From contig JAFGHW010000027.1 of the NCBI GenBank assembly GCA_016929895.1, positions 1 through 38,621 on the forward strand: a DNA stretch of 38,621 nt. The letters are read 5' to 3'. The translations under genes and the position numbers were made by a program. Shown one piece after another: positions 23,724-32,108 of the stretch. Within the stretch, counting starts at the first letter, position 1, and every line of letters begins with the position of its first letter. The DNA comes from Candidatus Woesearchaeota archaeon. GTDB lineage: Archaea > Nanobdellota > Nanobdellia > Woesearchaeales > ARS49. The notes beneath the pieces are model-generated. The model was given only the letters and a program-made list of their open reading frames with translations, searched no databases and was not told the origin of the DNA.

Positions 23724-24548
23724 TTACTCCTCGCGGGTATTTATTATTTGATTTGTTTCTAAATCTTTGTATACAATATCTTTAGTCATATCAAATCCTG
23801 TAAATATGTGTGTTCCATCTTCTCCTACTATGCCCAGTTGTTCCCACATCATTTGTATTGAAGGGTAGTCTTTTGCTTCTGATGTCATTAGTACTGTTGG
23901 AATCTTGGTTATTTCATATTTTTCAACTAATTCTTTTCCTTTTTCGCTCGAAATGTCGATTTCCTCTTCGTTTGCTATGTATATCCCAAATGCGATTTCT
24001 AATACATCTTTGTGTTGTTTTACATCATAGCATTCTTTGCAACTTTCGTCAGAAAGATACGTTAGGTTTACCAGGCCTATTACTTTTTGTTTTTCTATGT
24101 TAACATATGGTGGCGGCACATCTTCTAAAATTGCTCCGTCTTTAATGTCTCTAAATCCTTTTAAAGGTAATTTGCCAGTATCTCCTTGTATTATCAATGC
24201 AGGTATTTTGTTTATGTTGTGTGTTTTAATTAGTTCTTTTGCTTCTCGGCTTGATGCGTCTATTACATTTGATTGTTTAATATTTAGAAATGGTACTGTT
24301 TTCATTTCTTGCACTACTTGCGCCATGTCAAAGCAGATTGGACATTTTTTGGTTATTATAGCAGTTATAAGTACATCTACTGATTCTATTGAGCCAATTT
24401 CTTTGGTTTCTACTTTTTTTGATGTTTTGATATTTTTATAATAATATAATCCAGCAAGAGCAAGACTTATCGCGATTAATACTGCTATTGCGATTATTAA
24501 TGTGTTTTTTTTGAGTTTTATTGTTTCTTCATCTTTTTTATTTGCCAT
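23724..24548 (-). CDS. Membrane-anchored protein with two thioredoxin-fold domains
   Basis: N-terminal anchor at about 15-37, then two thioredoxin/glutaredoxin-like domains. The first has a CPIC active site (69-72) and NKIPALI as the cis-proline loop. The second has CKEC (170-173) and TKIPTVL. This tandem arrangement resembles protein disulfide oxidoreductases. The domains are predicted outside the membrane, so a role in extracytoplasmic disulfide exchange is likely. A strong GAGGAGG ribosome binding site lies 24557-24563. First gene of the operon with the two-TM protein and sufS. Confidence 0.82.
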   Translation of the reverse strand: MANKKDEETIKLKKNTLIIAIAVLIAISLALAGLYYYKNIKTSKKVETKEIGSIESVDVLITAIITKKCPICFDMAQVVQEMKTVPFLNIKQSNVIDASSREAKELIKTHNINKIPALIIQGDTGKLPLKGFRDIKDGAILEDVPPPYVNIEKQKVIGLVNLTYLSDESCKECYDVKQHKDVLEIAFGIYIANEEEIDISSEKGKELVEKYEITKIPTVLMTSEAKDYPSIQMMWEQLGIVGEDGTHIFTGFDMTKDIVYKDLETNQIINTREE

Positions 24549-24573
24549 TATTATTGCCTCCTCGTGAGATAAA

Positions 24574-24603
24574 GTTTAAATACTATATCTCTATTTTTAA
24601 ATG
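24574..24603. promoter_or_regulatory. Crossing divergent promoters of GluRS and the thioredoxin-like operon
   Basis: GTTTAAATAC (24574-24583) is centred 27 nt before the GluRS ATG on the plus strand. CATTTAAAAATAG (24593-24603, minus) is a TATA for the thioredoxin-like operon. Each TATA lies on the far side of the other, so the two transcription complexes would overlap. Confidence 0.5.
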
Positions 24604-24605
24604 TT

Positions 24606-26309
24606 ATGGATAGTGATGTTAAAAAGCTTATTAAAAAATGGGCATTGCAGAACGCGGTTAATTTTGGAGGGAATGCCAGTCCCGGAGCAGTTATTGGTAA
24701 ATTAATCGCCGAGATGCCTGATATTAAGTCTGATTTAAAAAAATTAAGTCCTTTGATTCATGAAATCATTCATGAAGTTAATTCTATGGCTAATGATGAA
24801 CAAATTAATGCTTTAAAAAAAATCGCGCCAGAATTATTAGAGGCAAAAGCAAAGGAAAAACATGCGGGATTAAAGCAGTTGCCTGATGCAGAGAAAGGCA
24901 AAATCATTGTTCGTATTGAGCCTTCTCCTTCAGGTCCTTTGCATATCGGCCATGCATATGGTATTGGTATCAATTATAGTTATGCTAAAATGTATGACGG
25001 CAAGTTTATTGTGAGAATAGCAGATACTGCTCCTGATAATATTTATGCTCCTGCGTATAAATTAATAGAACGTGATGCAAATTGGCTCACTGAAAATGGT
25101 GTTTCTCAGCTGATTATTCAGTCAGATAGGCTGGATAAATACTATAAAGTTGCTGAAAAATTGATTTCTGACTGCACTGCCTATGTTTGCACTTGCAGCG
25201 GAGATGATTTTCGTGCTTTAATTGGTAAAAAACAAGCATGTCCGTGCCGTGATATTTCCCAAAAAGAGAATTTGTTGCGCTGGGCCAAGATGTTTAGTGA
25301 TTTTAAGCCTGGAGAAGCTGTTGTTCGTATTAAAACTGATGTCGAGCATTCTAATCCTGCTATGCGTGACTGGCCTGCTTTGAGGATTAATGAGCATGTT
25401 CATCCCCGGCAGAAAGATAAATATCGTGTTTGGCCTTTGATGAATTTTGCTGTTGCTGTTGATGATTATGATTTAGGCTTGACTCATGTTATTAACGGCA
25501 AAGAGCATGCTGATAATGCTAAACGCCAAAATTATATCTTTGATTATATGGGATGGAAAAAGCCGGCTTATATTAATTGGGGCAGAATTAATTTTCAGGG
25601 TTTTGAAGTGAGTTGTTCTAAGACAAAGGAGAAAATTCAGCAGGGAGAATTTGATGATTGGGATGATATTAGACTGCCTTTTTTGCCTGCTTTGCGAAGA
25701 AGGGGTTATCAGCCGGGGGCTTTTATTAAATTAGCCATGGATATCGGCTTAACACTTACTGACAAAACTGTCAGCATGGAAGAATTTTTTAAAAATTTAA
25801 ACGCGCATAATAAAGATATTATCGACTCTAAATCCAGCAGGTTCTTTTTTGTTGATGATCCTGTGGAAATTGAAATTAAGGATATTCCTGAATTAAAAGT
25901 AGAAATTAACAAACATCCTGACTTTCCAAAAAGGGGCAAGAGGATTTTTTTGGCTAAGAATAGATTTTACATTCAAAGGGATGATTGGGCTAAAATAAAA
26001 AATAATAAATTATACCGATTGATGGATTGTGCAAATTTTATCCGAAGAAACAAGGTTTATGCTTTTGACAGCACAGAGTATGAGAACTATAAGACTTTTG
26101 GTGATTTTATAATGCACTGGCTTCCTGTTAGTGATGATTTGGTTAATGTTGAAATCTTAATGCCTGATAAAACTGTTAGAAAGGGTTTTGGCGAGCCTGA
26201 TTTGAAAAACATCAGCAAAGGCGATATTGTTCAATTGGAAAGGTTTGGTTTCTGTCGATTAGACAAAATCGAAAATGATAAGTTAACTTTTTGGTATGCG
26301 CACAGATAA
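24606..26309 (+). CDS. gltX: Glutamyl-tRNA synthetase, archaeal type
   Basis: Charges tRNA with glutamate. The archaeal N-terminal helical domain (1-95, with NFGGNASPGAVIGKL) precedes the class I core with HIGH at 113-116, a Cys-rich zinc knuckle (C195, C197, C212, C214) and a KMSKS-equivalent SCSKTK at 336-341. The C-terminal beta barrels recognise the anticodon. Length 567 is normal. Unusual: the RFEDTDP-like block is RIADTAP (137-143) and the residue after HIGHA is Tyr. Still the only GluRS seen here. Confidence 0.9.
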   Translation: MDSDVKKLIKKWALQNAVNFGGNASPGAVIGKLIAEMPDIKSDLKKLSPLIHEIIHEVNSMANDEQINALKKIAPELLEAKAKEKHAGLKQLPDAEKGKIIVRIEPSPSGPLHIGHAYGIGINYSYAKMYDGKFIVRIADTAPDNIYAPAYKLIERDANWLTENGVSQLIIQSDRLDKYYKVAEKLISDCTAYVCTCSGDDFRALIGKKQACPCRDISQKENLLRWAKMFSDFKPGEAVVRIKTDVEHSNPAMRDWPALRINEHVHPRQKDKYRVWPLMNFAVAVDDYDLGLTHVINGKEHADNAKRQNYIFDYMGWKKPAYINWGRINFQGFEVSCSKTKEKIQQGEFDDWDDIRLPFLPALRRRGYQPGAFIKLAMDIGLTLTDKTVSMEEFFKNLNAHNKDIIDSKSSRFFFVDDPVEIEIKDIPELKVEINKHPDFPKRGKRIFLAKNRFYIQRDDWAKIKNNKLYRLMDCANFIRRNKVYAFDSTEYENYKTFGDFIMHWLPVSDDLVNVEILMPDKTVRKGFGEPDLKNISKGDIVQLERFGFCRLDKIENDKLTFWYAHR

Positions 26310-26360
26310 ATTTATATATAACCTATTCCCGTTCTATTCTATTAAATTATGGGGGATGAT
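26309..26360 (+). promoter_or_regulatory. Promoter and ribosome binding site of the histone-fold gene
   Basis: AATTTATATATA (26309-26320) is a TATA overlapping the GluRS end region. GGGGGATGAT (26351-26360) precedes the ATG at 26364 and supports it over the in-frame ATG at 26349. Confidence 0.55.
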
Positions 26361-26363
26361 ACA

Positions 26364-26525
26364 ATGATTGTAGTTAAAGCAAAAATTAAAGAAATAACAG
26401 GAGAATGTAATGTTTCAGGCGATTTTGCCGAAGCTCTTGATAAAAAAGTTACTCAATTAGTTAAGGATGCATGCGAAAGAGCAAAGAATAATAACAGAAG
26501 GACAGTTATGGCTAAGGATATTTGA
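26364..26525 (+). CDS. DUF1931/histone-fold miniprotein (53 aa)
   Basis: Too short for most gene finders. The product MIVVKAKIKE...SGDFAEALDKKV...LVKDACERAKNNNRRTVMAKDI resembles DUF1931 and the second half of a histone fold: the RRTVMAKDI ending matches the loop-2/helix-3 region of archaeal histones. Probably a dimeric DNA-binding or nucleoid protein. GGGGGATGAT lies 3-12 nt before the chosen ATG. A T-rich terminator follows directly. Confidence 0.82.
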   Translation: MIVVKAKIKEITGECNVSGDFAEALDKKVTQLVKDACERAKNNNRRTVMAKDI

Positions 26526-26541
26526 TTTTTTATTTTTTTTT
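26526..26541 (+). terminator. Poly-T terminator after the histone-fold gene
   Basis: Fifteen Ts broken by one A directly after the stop codon; a run of Us is the usual archaeal intrinsic termination signal. Confidence 0.65.
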
Positions 26542-26586
26542 ATTAATTAGAAAGCTTTATATTTTTACTATCATTTCTTACAGGCA

Positions 26587-27177
26587 ATGTACGAGATTGA
26601 ACTAAGGTCTATTGTTGATGATTTTGATTCTATCAAATCTAAATTAGACAATTTTGCTAAACCTATTGAATTAGAAGAAAAAGAAGTTACTATATTTTTT
26701 ACTAATCCGCATAATAGTAAATTTGATTTAAGATTGAAATTGACAAAAAATAAGAATATTCTTAGTTTCAAAGAAAGTTTGGACAAAACTGCAAGAAAGG
26801 AAATTGAATCAGAAGTTTCCAATTCTTATTCAATATACTCATTACTTCTTCAATCTGGTTTTGCCGTCAAAATGATTGTTGCGCGAATAAAATATATTTA
26901 TAAATACAACAAATTTGATATTTTATTAAATAAAATTCTCAATTGGGGCGATGCAGTCGAGGTCGAAAGAATAGTAGAAGACGAAACCGATGCTGAAAAG
27001 ATTGAAGAAGAGATTAAGGAATTTATTAATACAAAATTAGGATTGCCGCAATTACTGAGCAAAGAAGAACTATTATCCCGAAATGAGAAATACGCCAAAA
27101 ACATTAAATTAGAAAATATTGATTTTAACAAACTATTAAGATATATCAATGATAAAGAAGATAATTTATTCTTTTGA
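26587..27177 (+). CDS. CYTH-domain protein (class IV adenylate cyclase-like)
   Basis: 196 residues resembling CyaB/thiamine-triphosphatase (CYTH) proteins, which act on triphosphates. The opening MYEIELRS fits the ExExK-type first strand, with RLKLTKN, LSFKES and VEVERIVED as later tunnel strands. Some charged positions are replaced, so activity is uncertain. TATA CTTTATATT (26555-26563) is centred 28 nt before the ATG. Its 3' end overlaps a convergent coiled-coil gene by 12 nt. In archaea the true substrate is unknown. Confidence 0.7.
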   Translation: MYEIELRSIVDDFDSIKSKLDNFAKPIELEEKEVTIFFTNPHNSKFDLRLKLTKNKNILSFKESLDKTARKEIESEVSNSYSIYSLLLQSGFAVKMIVARIKYIYKYNKFDILLNKILNWGDAVEVERIVEDETDAEKIEEEIKEFINTKLGLPQLLSKEELLSRNEKYAKNIKLENIDFNKLLRYINDKEDNLFF

Positions 27178-27690
27178 ATCTTTCAGTTTGGCTTTTAAGG
27201 AACTTATCCTTTTTCTGATTCGTTCTAAATCTTTTTTAGGGTACAGTTTGCTTTGTTTGGCTTCTGCATAGATTTTTTCCATTCGATGCAATGCTTCTTT
27301 TATATCCAATGCGATTTCGTGTTTTTTCTTTTTCTTCTCGCTTACTTTTTCTTCCAGTTCTTTTATTCTTTTTTCTCTTGCCTCTTTTGTTTCCATGTAT
27401 TTTGACAGTTTGCCTTCCAGAATTTCTATTTTGCCTTTCAAGTCTTTGTGAAAATTATCTTCTTTGCTTTGTGCTTTTAGTATTTTGTTTTCAATGCGCA
27501 CTGTTTCTGTGATTCTTCTTTCCAGTTCATCCAGGTGTTTTTGCAGTGTGTTTGTGCTGATTTTTTTTAATTGTTTTAATTGCGCAGATAATCTTGTTCT
27601 TGCATTTTCTCTCTCTTGGTATTTTTTTGCGGCTTTGGCTAAGTAATGAAGTATTAATCTGGATTTTATCGGGTCTGGTCTAGAAATCAT
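27166..27690 (-). CDS. Unknown coiled-coil protein (174 aa)
   Basis: Highly charged, Lys/Glu-rich protein; heptad-like pattern over about 20-172 (LKQLKKISTNTLQKHLDELERRI; IEILEGKLSKYM; RIKELEEKV). No cysteine and no membrane segment. Starts in an ATGA overlap with the preceding gene, so the two products are made together and may form a complex. No family recognised; a structural or chromatin-associated role is possible but unsupported. Confidence 0.72.
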   Translation of the reverse strand: MISRPDPIKSRLILHYLAKAAKKYQERENARTRLSAQLKQLKKISTNTLQKHLDELERRITETVRIENKILKAQSKEDNFHKDLKGKIEILEGKLSKYMETKEAREKRIKELEEKVSEKKKKKHEIALDIKEALHRMEKIYAEAKQSKLYPKKDLERIRKRISSLKAKLKDSKE

Positions 27691-28163
27691 AGTATGCCAA
27701 AGGTTCGTTTTTTCTTTGGTGGCGACGGCATTATTGTTTTTCTTGGAGGCATAGGTATTTCCTGCATTGGCGGCATTCCTGGTGTTGGCGGCATTTGCAT
27801 TTCTCGTTCTCTGCTTGGCAGTTCTGGGAATGGTTTTTCAGAGATTCCTTTGCTTTCTTTAAGCATATCGGCCATTGTTACTATTCCTTCTGCTATTTGC
27901 GCGTTTTGGTCTAGTATTTTGTTCATTTTGTCTGCTATTGGCTTCATTTTTTCGTGGAATGTCATTCCGCCTTCTTCTATTTGTACCTGTCTCATTGCAT
28001 CTTCAAAGATATCCAATAATTTATCAAGTTTAGAATTAAGCTCAACAAGAGATACTCTCAACTTTTTGGTAGGAGTAATCTCAAACTCCTTTAGCTTTGC
28101 CAGTTCTTCTTTCAGCTCTTCAATCTCTTTGTGAGGCAAAAGCTCATATTCTTCATTTGCCAT
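27687..28163 (-). CDS. Unknown protein with helical core and Pro/Met-rich tail (158 aa)
   Basis: The start giving MANEEYELL is chosen because GGTGAT lies 4-5 nt upstream; a frame from 28172 is open. Residues 10-100 are helical (ELKEELAKLKEFE, LNSKLDKLLDIFEDAMRQVQIEE, KMNKILDQNAQIAEGI). Residues 115-145 are rich in Pro and Met (MQMPPTPGMPPMQEIPMPP), followed by a basic KKKRTFGIL end. Likely disordered tail used for binding. ATGA-coupled to the coiled-coil gene. Confidence 0.72.
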   Translation of the reverse strand: MANEEYELLPHKEIEELKEELAKLKEFEITPTKKLRVSLVELNSKLDKLLDIFEDAMRQVQIEEGGMTFHEKMKPIADKMNKILDQNAQIAEGIVTMADMLKESKGISEKPFPELPSREREMQMPPTPGMPPMQEIPMPPRKTIMPSPPKKKRTFGIL

Positions 28164-28210
28164 GATTATCACCGCTTTTTTAACTAGTATATGCTATATT
28201 ATATATTATG

Positions 28211-28229
28211 TTTATAAATATTTCGCCTA
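28211..28229 (-). promoter_or_regulatory. BRE/TATA promoter, copy 1
   Basis: TAGGCGAAATATTTATAAA (minus strand) combines a GCGAAA BRE with ATTTATAAA. It is identical over 19 nt to the promoter at 28619-28637. It should drive the 28163 and 27690 gene pair. Confidence 0.6.
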
Positions 28230-28239
28230 GAAAAGTGGA

Positions 28240-28596
28240 TTATTCTTCGTTCCAGTCTATTTTGTTTCCTTGTCTTCTGGCGTCTTTTATGGTAAATCCA
28301 TTGGGATACCTGTTTTTGAGTTTTTGCATGCTTTCCGCCAGAACATCTTCTAAATTCCAGCCAAAAAAATTGCAAATCATTGCCATGTACCACAAGGTGT
28401 CTCCTAGGTTTTCTTTTATTCCGTCTCTTTTGTCATTCTTGTGTGCATATGTTTTTTTGATGCCGCTTGCTACATCTCCTGCTTCTCCTGTAATTCCCGG
28501 CCCCCATGTAAAAATCTCGTGCTCTGGTGTATCAAACTTTTTTGCAGTTAGTTTGCAGAATTCTTGGTATTCTTTTAAGGATATTTTTTCTGGCAT
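28240..28596 (-). CDS. MazG-like nucleotide pyrophosphohydrolase
   Basis: 118-residue all-alpha NTP pyrophosphatase of the MazG family, which hydrolyses non-canonical or surplus nucleotides. Metal-binding residues are in TGEAGDVASGIKK (near 35-47) and KENLGDTLWYMAMI (near 61-74). WxLEDVLAESMQKLKNRYP follows. Leaderless start: TATA at 28619-28628 is centred 28 nt before the ATG. A house-cleaning role for the nucleotide pool is inferred. Confidence 0.87.
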   Translation of the reverse strand: MPEKISLKEYQEFCKLTAKKFDTPEHEIFTWGPGITGEAGDVASGIKKTYAHKNDKRDGIKENLGDTLWYMAMICNFFGWNLEDVLAESMQKLKNRYPNGFTIKDARRQGNKIDWNEE

Positions 28597-28618
28597 GAAT
28601 TAAATTAATATTAGTATT

Positions 28619-28637
28619 TTTATAAATATTTCGCCTA
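28619..28637 (-). promoter_or_regulatory. BRE/TATA promoter of mazG, copy 2
   Basis: Same 19-nt TAGGCGAAATATTTATAAA as at 28211-28229, placed for a leaderless mazG mRNA. Confidence 0.6.
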
Positions 28638-29225
28638 AGGAAAAGAATTTTGGTTTTCTAAATATTCTTCAGGAGTTATCCTTTTTAAACGATTAATAAA
28701 AGGAAAAAGATTCACTTCTCTTTGATATCTGGTATTAGCGTTTTCCCAGGATATTATTCTGCTTCTATTTTTGGTATCAGGTATTACTAATATCGGTTTG
28801 GTTATAATAAATAAGTCCATATTATGATTATCATAATCGTATGTTTCTAGTTTGCACAAAAGAGAATATGGATGTTTGCTTTCGCTCATAAGAGAGATTA
28901 AATCTTTGTCTGCTCTAAGATTTCTGCTTAAAACATTTGAGGAATAAAGACCTATTGAAGAAGCCAGGGATTCCCATAATTTTTTCCATGAAGAAAGTTG
29001 ATATTTACTTGCGTGTTCATTTCTTAATATTCTGCGCAATGAAAAAAACCAATACCTGTTTGTTTCTTGGATTAATTGGCGTTTTTTTGGAAGAAAAGTA
29101 TAAAATTTGGAAGAAACAGGAACTGTGATATTTGTTAGAATGTTTCTAAAAAAGTCTTCGTCTATTATAATTGGAACCGCTAATTGGGTTTCTTTAATCA
29201 GATTTTCGACTGTGCTCTGTTCCAT
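28635..29225 (-). CDS. Unknown protein downstream of the thermosome (196 aa)
   Basis: Not recognised. Soluble, no cysteine cluster or signal peptide visible; contains a basic, aromatic middle (KKRQLIQETNRYWFFSLRRILRNEH). Residues 125-160 form strands (DNHNMDLFIITKPILVIPDTKNRSRIISWENA), which could be a nuclease-like or restriction-like fold, but no catalytic motif is convincing. It starts 6 nt after the thermosome stop, so it is probably expressed from the same mRNA. Confidence 0.65.
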   Translation of the reverse strand: MEQSTVENLIKETQLAVPIIIDEDFFRNILTNITVPVSSKFYTFLPKKRQLIQETNRYWFFSLRRILRNEHASKYQLSSWKKLWESLASSIGLYSSNVLSRNLRADKDLISLMSESKHPYSLLCKLETYDYDNHNMDLFIITKPILVIPDTKNRSRIISWENANTRYQREVNLFPFINRLKRITPEEYLENQNSFP

Positions 29226-29231
29226 TTAATC

Positions 29232-30854
29232 TCACATTCCCATTCCTGGAGGCATTCCTTGCGGCATTCCGCCCATTGGCGGGCCTGATTCTTTTCCTCC
29301 TGCGATTACATCATCAATTCTTAGTATCATTTGCGTGACTTCTGATGCCGAGCTTATTGCCTGTGTTTTGATGTTTAAAGGCTCTATTATTCCTTGTTTC
29401 CAGCTGTCGATTATCTTTCCAGTAAAAGCGTCTATTCCTGCCCATTTTTGTCCTTTTTCATGCGAAGATTTTAGTTCAGTCAGTATGTCAATTGGGTCTA
29501 GTCCAGCATTTTCTGCCAGTGTTTTTGGAATTATTTCCATTGCTTTTGCAAATGATTGAACAGCTAATTGTTCTCTGCCTGACAAGGTCTCGGAGTATTC
29601 CCGCAGTTCTTTTGCTAGTTCTGTTTCAGGCGCGCCTGCTCCTGCGACTACTTTTCCTATTTTCAAGGCTGCAGCAACATCTCCTATTGCATCTGTCATT
29701 GCTCGTTTTGCTTCGTCTACTATATGATTTGTTCCTCCGCGCAAAAGAACAGTGACTGCTTTTGGGTTTTCGCATTCTGTTATAAAAATCATTTCCTCCT
29801 CGCCTATTTTTTTTTCTTCTACTGTTCCTGATTTTCCCAGGTCTTTTTCATTTAAATCATCCAGATTTGTGATTATTTTTGCTCCTGTTGCTCTGGAAAT
29901 TGCTTTTATATCGCTTTGTTTGACTCGTCTGGCAACTAATATTCCTTTTTTGGCTAAAAAATGCTGTGCTAAATCATCTACTCCTTTTTGGCAGAATATT
30001 ACATTTGCTCCTGACTTTACTACTTTGTCTACCATTACCCGGAGTATTTTTTCTTCTTGCTCTAGGAATGCCTGCATTTGCATTGGGTCTGTTATTGAAA
30101 TCTTTGCATCTATTTCTGTATTTTTGATTTCCAAAGCAGAATCAATCAATGCTATTTTTGCGTTTTTTACATTTCTTGGCATTGCAGGATGAACTATTTC
30201 TTTTTCTATTACTATTCCTTCTATTAACTCTGTATCTTCTATTGCCCCGCCTGTTTTCTTTTCAAGCTTAATATCATCCTTATCAAATTCGTCTTCTAAT
30301 ACTTTTTTAACTGCGCAGACAGCTAATTCTGACAATTTTTCTTTTGCAGAGTCTGCTCCTTTTCCGCAGATTGCTGTGCTTGCTATTTGTTTGAGTATTT
30401 CATCATCTGATGAAGACACATCTACAGCCATTTTCCGCAATACTTGCTGTGCTTTTTCAGCTGCCTGCCTGTATCCTCTAACTATGACAGTTGGATGAAT
30501 GTTTTGTTCTAGTAATTCTTCTGCTTGTTTTAGCAATTCGCCTGCCAAAACAACTGCAGTGGTTGTTCCGTCGCCTATTTCTTCTTCTTGGGTTTTTGCT
30601 ACTTCTACAATCATTTTTGCTGCAGGATGTTCTATTTGCATTTCCTGCAATATTGTTACTCCGTCATTTGTGACTGTTACTTCGCCCATAGAATCCACTA
30701 TCATTTTATCCATTCCTTTTGGACCTAATGTTGTTCTGACTGTTTCTGCAATTAGTTTTCCTGCGAGAATATTATTTCGTTGGGCGCTTTTGCCAGTAGT
30801 TCGTTGTGTTCCTTCTGGTAAGATGAATATTGGTTGAATATTGTCTTTTGACAT
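29232..30854 (-). CDS. thsA: Thermosome subunit (group II chaperonin)
   Basis: Archaeal chaperonin that folds proteins in a closed double ring. The start giving [10 protein letters not shown] is chosen; a frame 15 nt longer is open. ATP-binding motifs [12 protein letters not shown] and [15 protein letters not shown] (near 92-106) are clear. The C-terminus carries a Gly/Met-rich tail ([13 protein letters not shown]) that lines the cavity. 540 residues is standard. Minus-strand TATA at 30898-30908. Only one subunit gene lies in the window; a second subunit may be elsewhere. Confidence 0.96.
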   Translation of the reverse strand: MSKDNIQPIFILPEGTQRTTGKSAQRNNILAGKLIAETVRTTLGPKGMDKMIVDSMGEVTVTNDGVTILQEMQIEHPAAKMIVEVAKTQEEEIGDGTTTAVVLAGELLKQAEELLEQNIHPTVIVRGYRQAAEKAQQVLRKMAVDVSSSDDEILKQIASTAICGKGADSAKEKLSELAVCAVKKVLEDEFDKDDIKLEKKTGGAIEDTELIEGIVIEKEIVHPAMPRNVKNAKIALIDSALEIKNTEIDAKISITDPMQMQAFLEQEEKILRVMVDKVVKSGANVIFCQKGVDDLAQHFLAKKGILVARRVKQSDIKAISRATGAKIITNLDDLNEKDLGKSGTVEEKKIGEEEMIFITECENPKAVTVLLRGGTNHIVDEAKRAMTDAIGDVAAALKIGKVVAGAGAPETELAKELREYSETLSGREQLAVQSFAKAMEIIPKTLAENAGLDPIDILTELKSSHEKGQKWAGIDAFTGKIIDSWKQGIIEPLNIKTQAISSASEVTQMILRIDDVIAGGKESGPPMGGMPQGMPPGMGM

Positions 30855-30897
30855 AGCAATTTCCCCCACGCTTTTCAGTAGAAAGAATAAGCTGAGT

Positions 30898-30958
30898 CTT
30901 TTTAAAGCTTATGGGTTTATATTCCTGATAACATTCTTTGTCAAAAGCTTTTTAAATA
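30898..30958. promoter_or_regulatory. Divergent promoters of thermosome and the 30998 gene
   Basis: GCTTTAAAAAGA on the minus strand (about 30898-30908) serves the thermosome. CTTTTTAAAT on the plus strand (30949-30958) serves the unknown gene at 30998, which also has GAGGGAG (30985-30991) as ribosome binding site. Confidence 0.5.
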
Positions 30959-30997
30959 GTCTTGATTTTACACATAATATACGTGAGGGAGATTAAA

Positions 30998-31450
30998 ATG
31001 AATTTACCAAGTGATTTATCTGAATTAAGTACGCATGAATTGTATGATTTTCTTGAAAGAGAAGAATCAAAGGATCAAAAAATTTATGAATTGCCCGGCA
31101 GTGAAAATCTTTGTAAAATGGATTCTTTGCTTTCAGAACTTAGTTCTAGTTCATATCATAAGTTGGCTTGGGGATTAAAACGAAAAAATGAAAATCTCAG
31201 AAGATTGGCTTTGTTCAGAAGAATTGTTAAATCTGGAAAAAAAGCTTTAGAAGAAAATTTTCCTGAATTTGATGAAATTGAAAAGAGAGTTCAGGAGGCT
31301 TATAGATATCTTAAACCGTTTGAAAAAAGAAGAATGTATCCTGATTTTGAATCAATATACTCTGCTCATAAAGATGCATTAGAAAGATCTAAAGAGGAAG
31401 AGAAAAACGAAGAAGAAATAGCTCTGAACGAAGCAAGTTTTTTTAGTTAA
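30998..31450 (+). CDS. Unknown helical protein (150 aa)
   Basis: Soluble, charged and mainly helical; begins MNLPSDLSELSTHELYDFLEREESKDQ and ends in a Glu-rich segment. The inner ATG is chosen because GAGGGAG lies 6 nt upstream; a frame from 30962 begins at the TATA. One cysteine only and no membrane segment. No family recognised. Confidence 0.65.
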   Translation: MNLPSDLSELSTHELYDFLEREESKDQKIYELPGSENLCKMDSLLSELSSSSYHKLAWGLKRKNENLRRLALFRRIVKSGKKALEENFPEFDEIEKRVQEAYRYLKPFEKRRMYPDFESIYSAHKDALERSKEEEKNEEEIALNEASFFS

Positions 31451-31460
31451 ATTTATATAT
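31450..31460 (+). promoter_or_regulatory. TATA for cmk
   Basis: AATTTATATAT starting at the stop codon of the previous gene, centred 27 nt before the cmk ATG at 31482; predicts a leaderless mRNA. Confidence 0.55.
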
Positions 31461-31481
31461 TCTTTTTTTAAATTAAAACTT

Positions 31482-32024
31482 ATGAAAATAACTGTCTCAG
31501 GAAAAATTGGCGCAGGAAAGACTACTGTGTCTAAGGCTTTGGCTAAAAAACTAAAATTAAAATATCTTTCAACAGGGACTGTCATGAGAGAATTGGCCAA
31601 AGAAAAAGGGTTGACCATATCTGAATTTCTTAAATTTGCTGAAAAAGAAACCAGATATCATAAAGAACTGGACAAAAAAACAATTGAAATCGGCAAAACA
31701 AAAGATAATTTCGTTTTTGATTCTAGATTAGCTTTTAAATTCATTCCAGATTCAGTTAAAATATTCCTTAATGTCAATATAAATACGGCTGCCAAGAGAA
31801 TTTTTAATCAAAAAAGAAGATCTGAAAAGGAAAATATTTCTTTGGAAAAAACAAAAAAAGCAATTAAGCAAAGAGAAAAATTAGAAATTAAGTCTTACAA
31901 AAGATTATATAATGTAAATCATCATGATAAAAAGAATTATGATTTGGTTATTGATACATCTGAATCAACACCTGAAAAGACTGTTAATAATCTAATTAAA
32001 TTCTTAAGGCAAAAACAAAAGTAA
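31482..32024 (+). CDS. cmk: Cytidylate kinase (archaeal type)
   Basis: Phosphorylates CMP or dCMP to the diphosphate with ATP. The P-loop GKIGAGKTT is at residues 7-15. STGTVMRELAKEKGLT follows, where archaeal Cmk has the NMP-binding region. The 180-residue length matches the archaeal short form. A hairpin follows its stop codon. Confidence 0.88.
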   Translation: MKITVSGKIGAGKTTVSKALAKKLKLKYLSTGTVMRELAKEKGLTISEFLKFAEKETRYHKELDKKTIEIGKTKDNFVFDSRLAFKFIPDSVKIFLNVNINTAAKRIFNQKRRSEKENISLEKTKKAIKQREKLEIKSYKRLYNVNHHDKKNYDLVIDTSESTPEKTVNNLIKFLRQKQK

Positions 32025-32025
32025 A

Positions 32026-32044
32026 GCCAAATCTTTGATTTGGC
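32026..32044 (+). terminator. Hairpin after cmk
   Basis: Perfect 8-bp stem GCCAAATC / GATTTGGC with a TTT loop starts 2 nt after the cmk stop; a second small stem TTTTTAC / GTAAAAA follows at 32054-32071. Placed as a 3' end or termination signal before the FKBP promoter. Confidence 0.5.
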
Positions 32045-32076
32045 AAACTTTCATTTTTACTAACGTAAAAACAAAA

Positions 32077-32086
32077 GCTTTAAAAG
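32077..32086 (+). promoter_or_regulatory. TATA for the FKBP gene
   Basis: GCTTTAAAAG centred 27 nt before the ATG at 32109; predicts a leaderless mRNA. Confidence 0.55.
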
Positions 32087-32108
32087 TTCTCTGCAAATCT
32101 GTTTTTGC

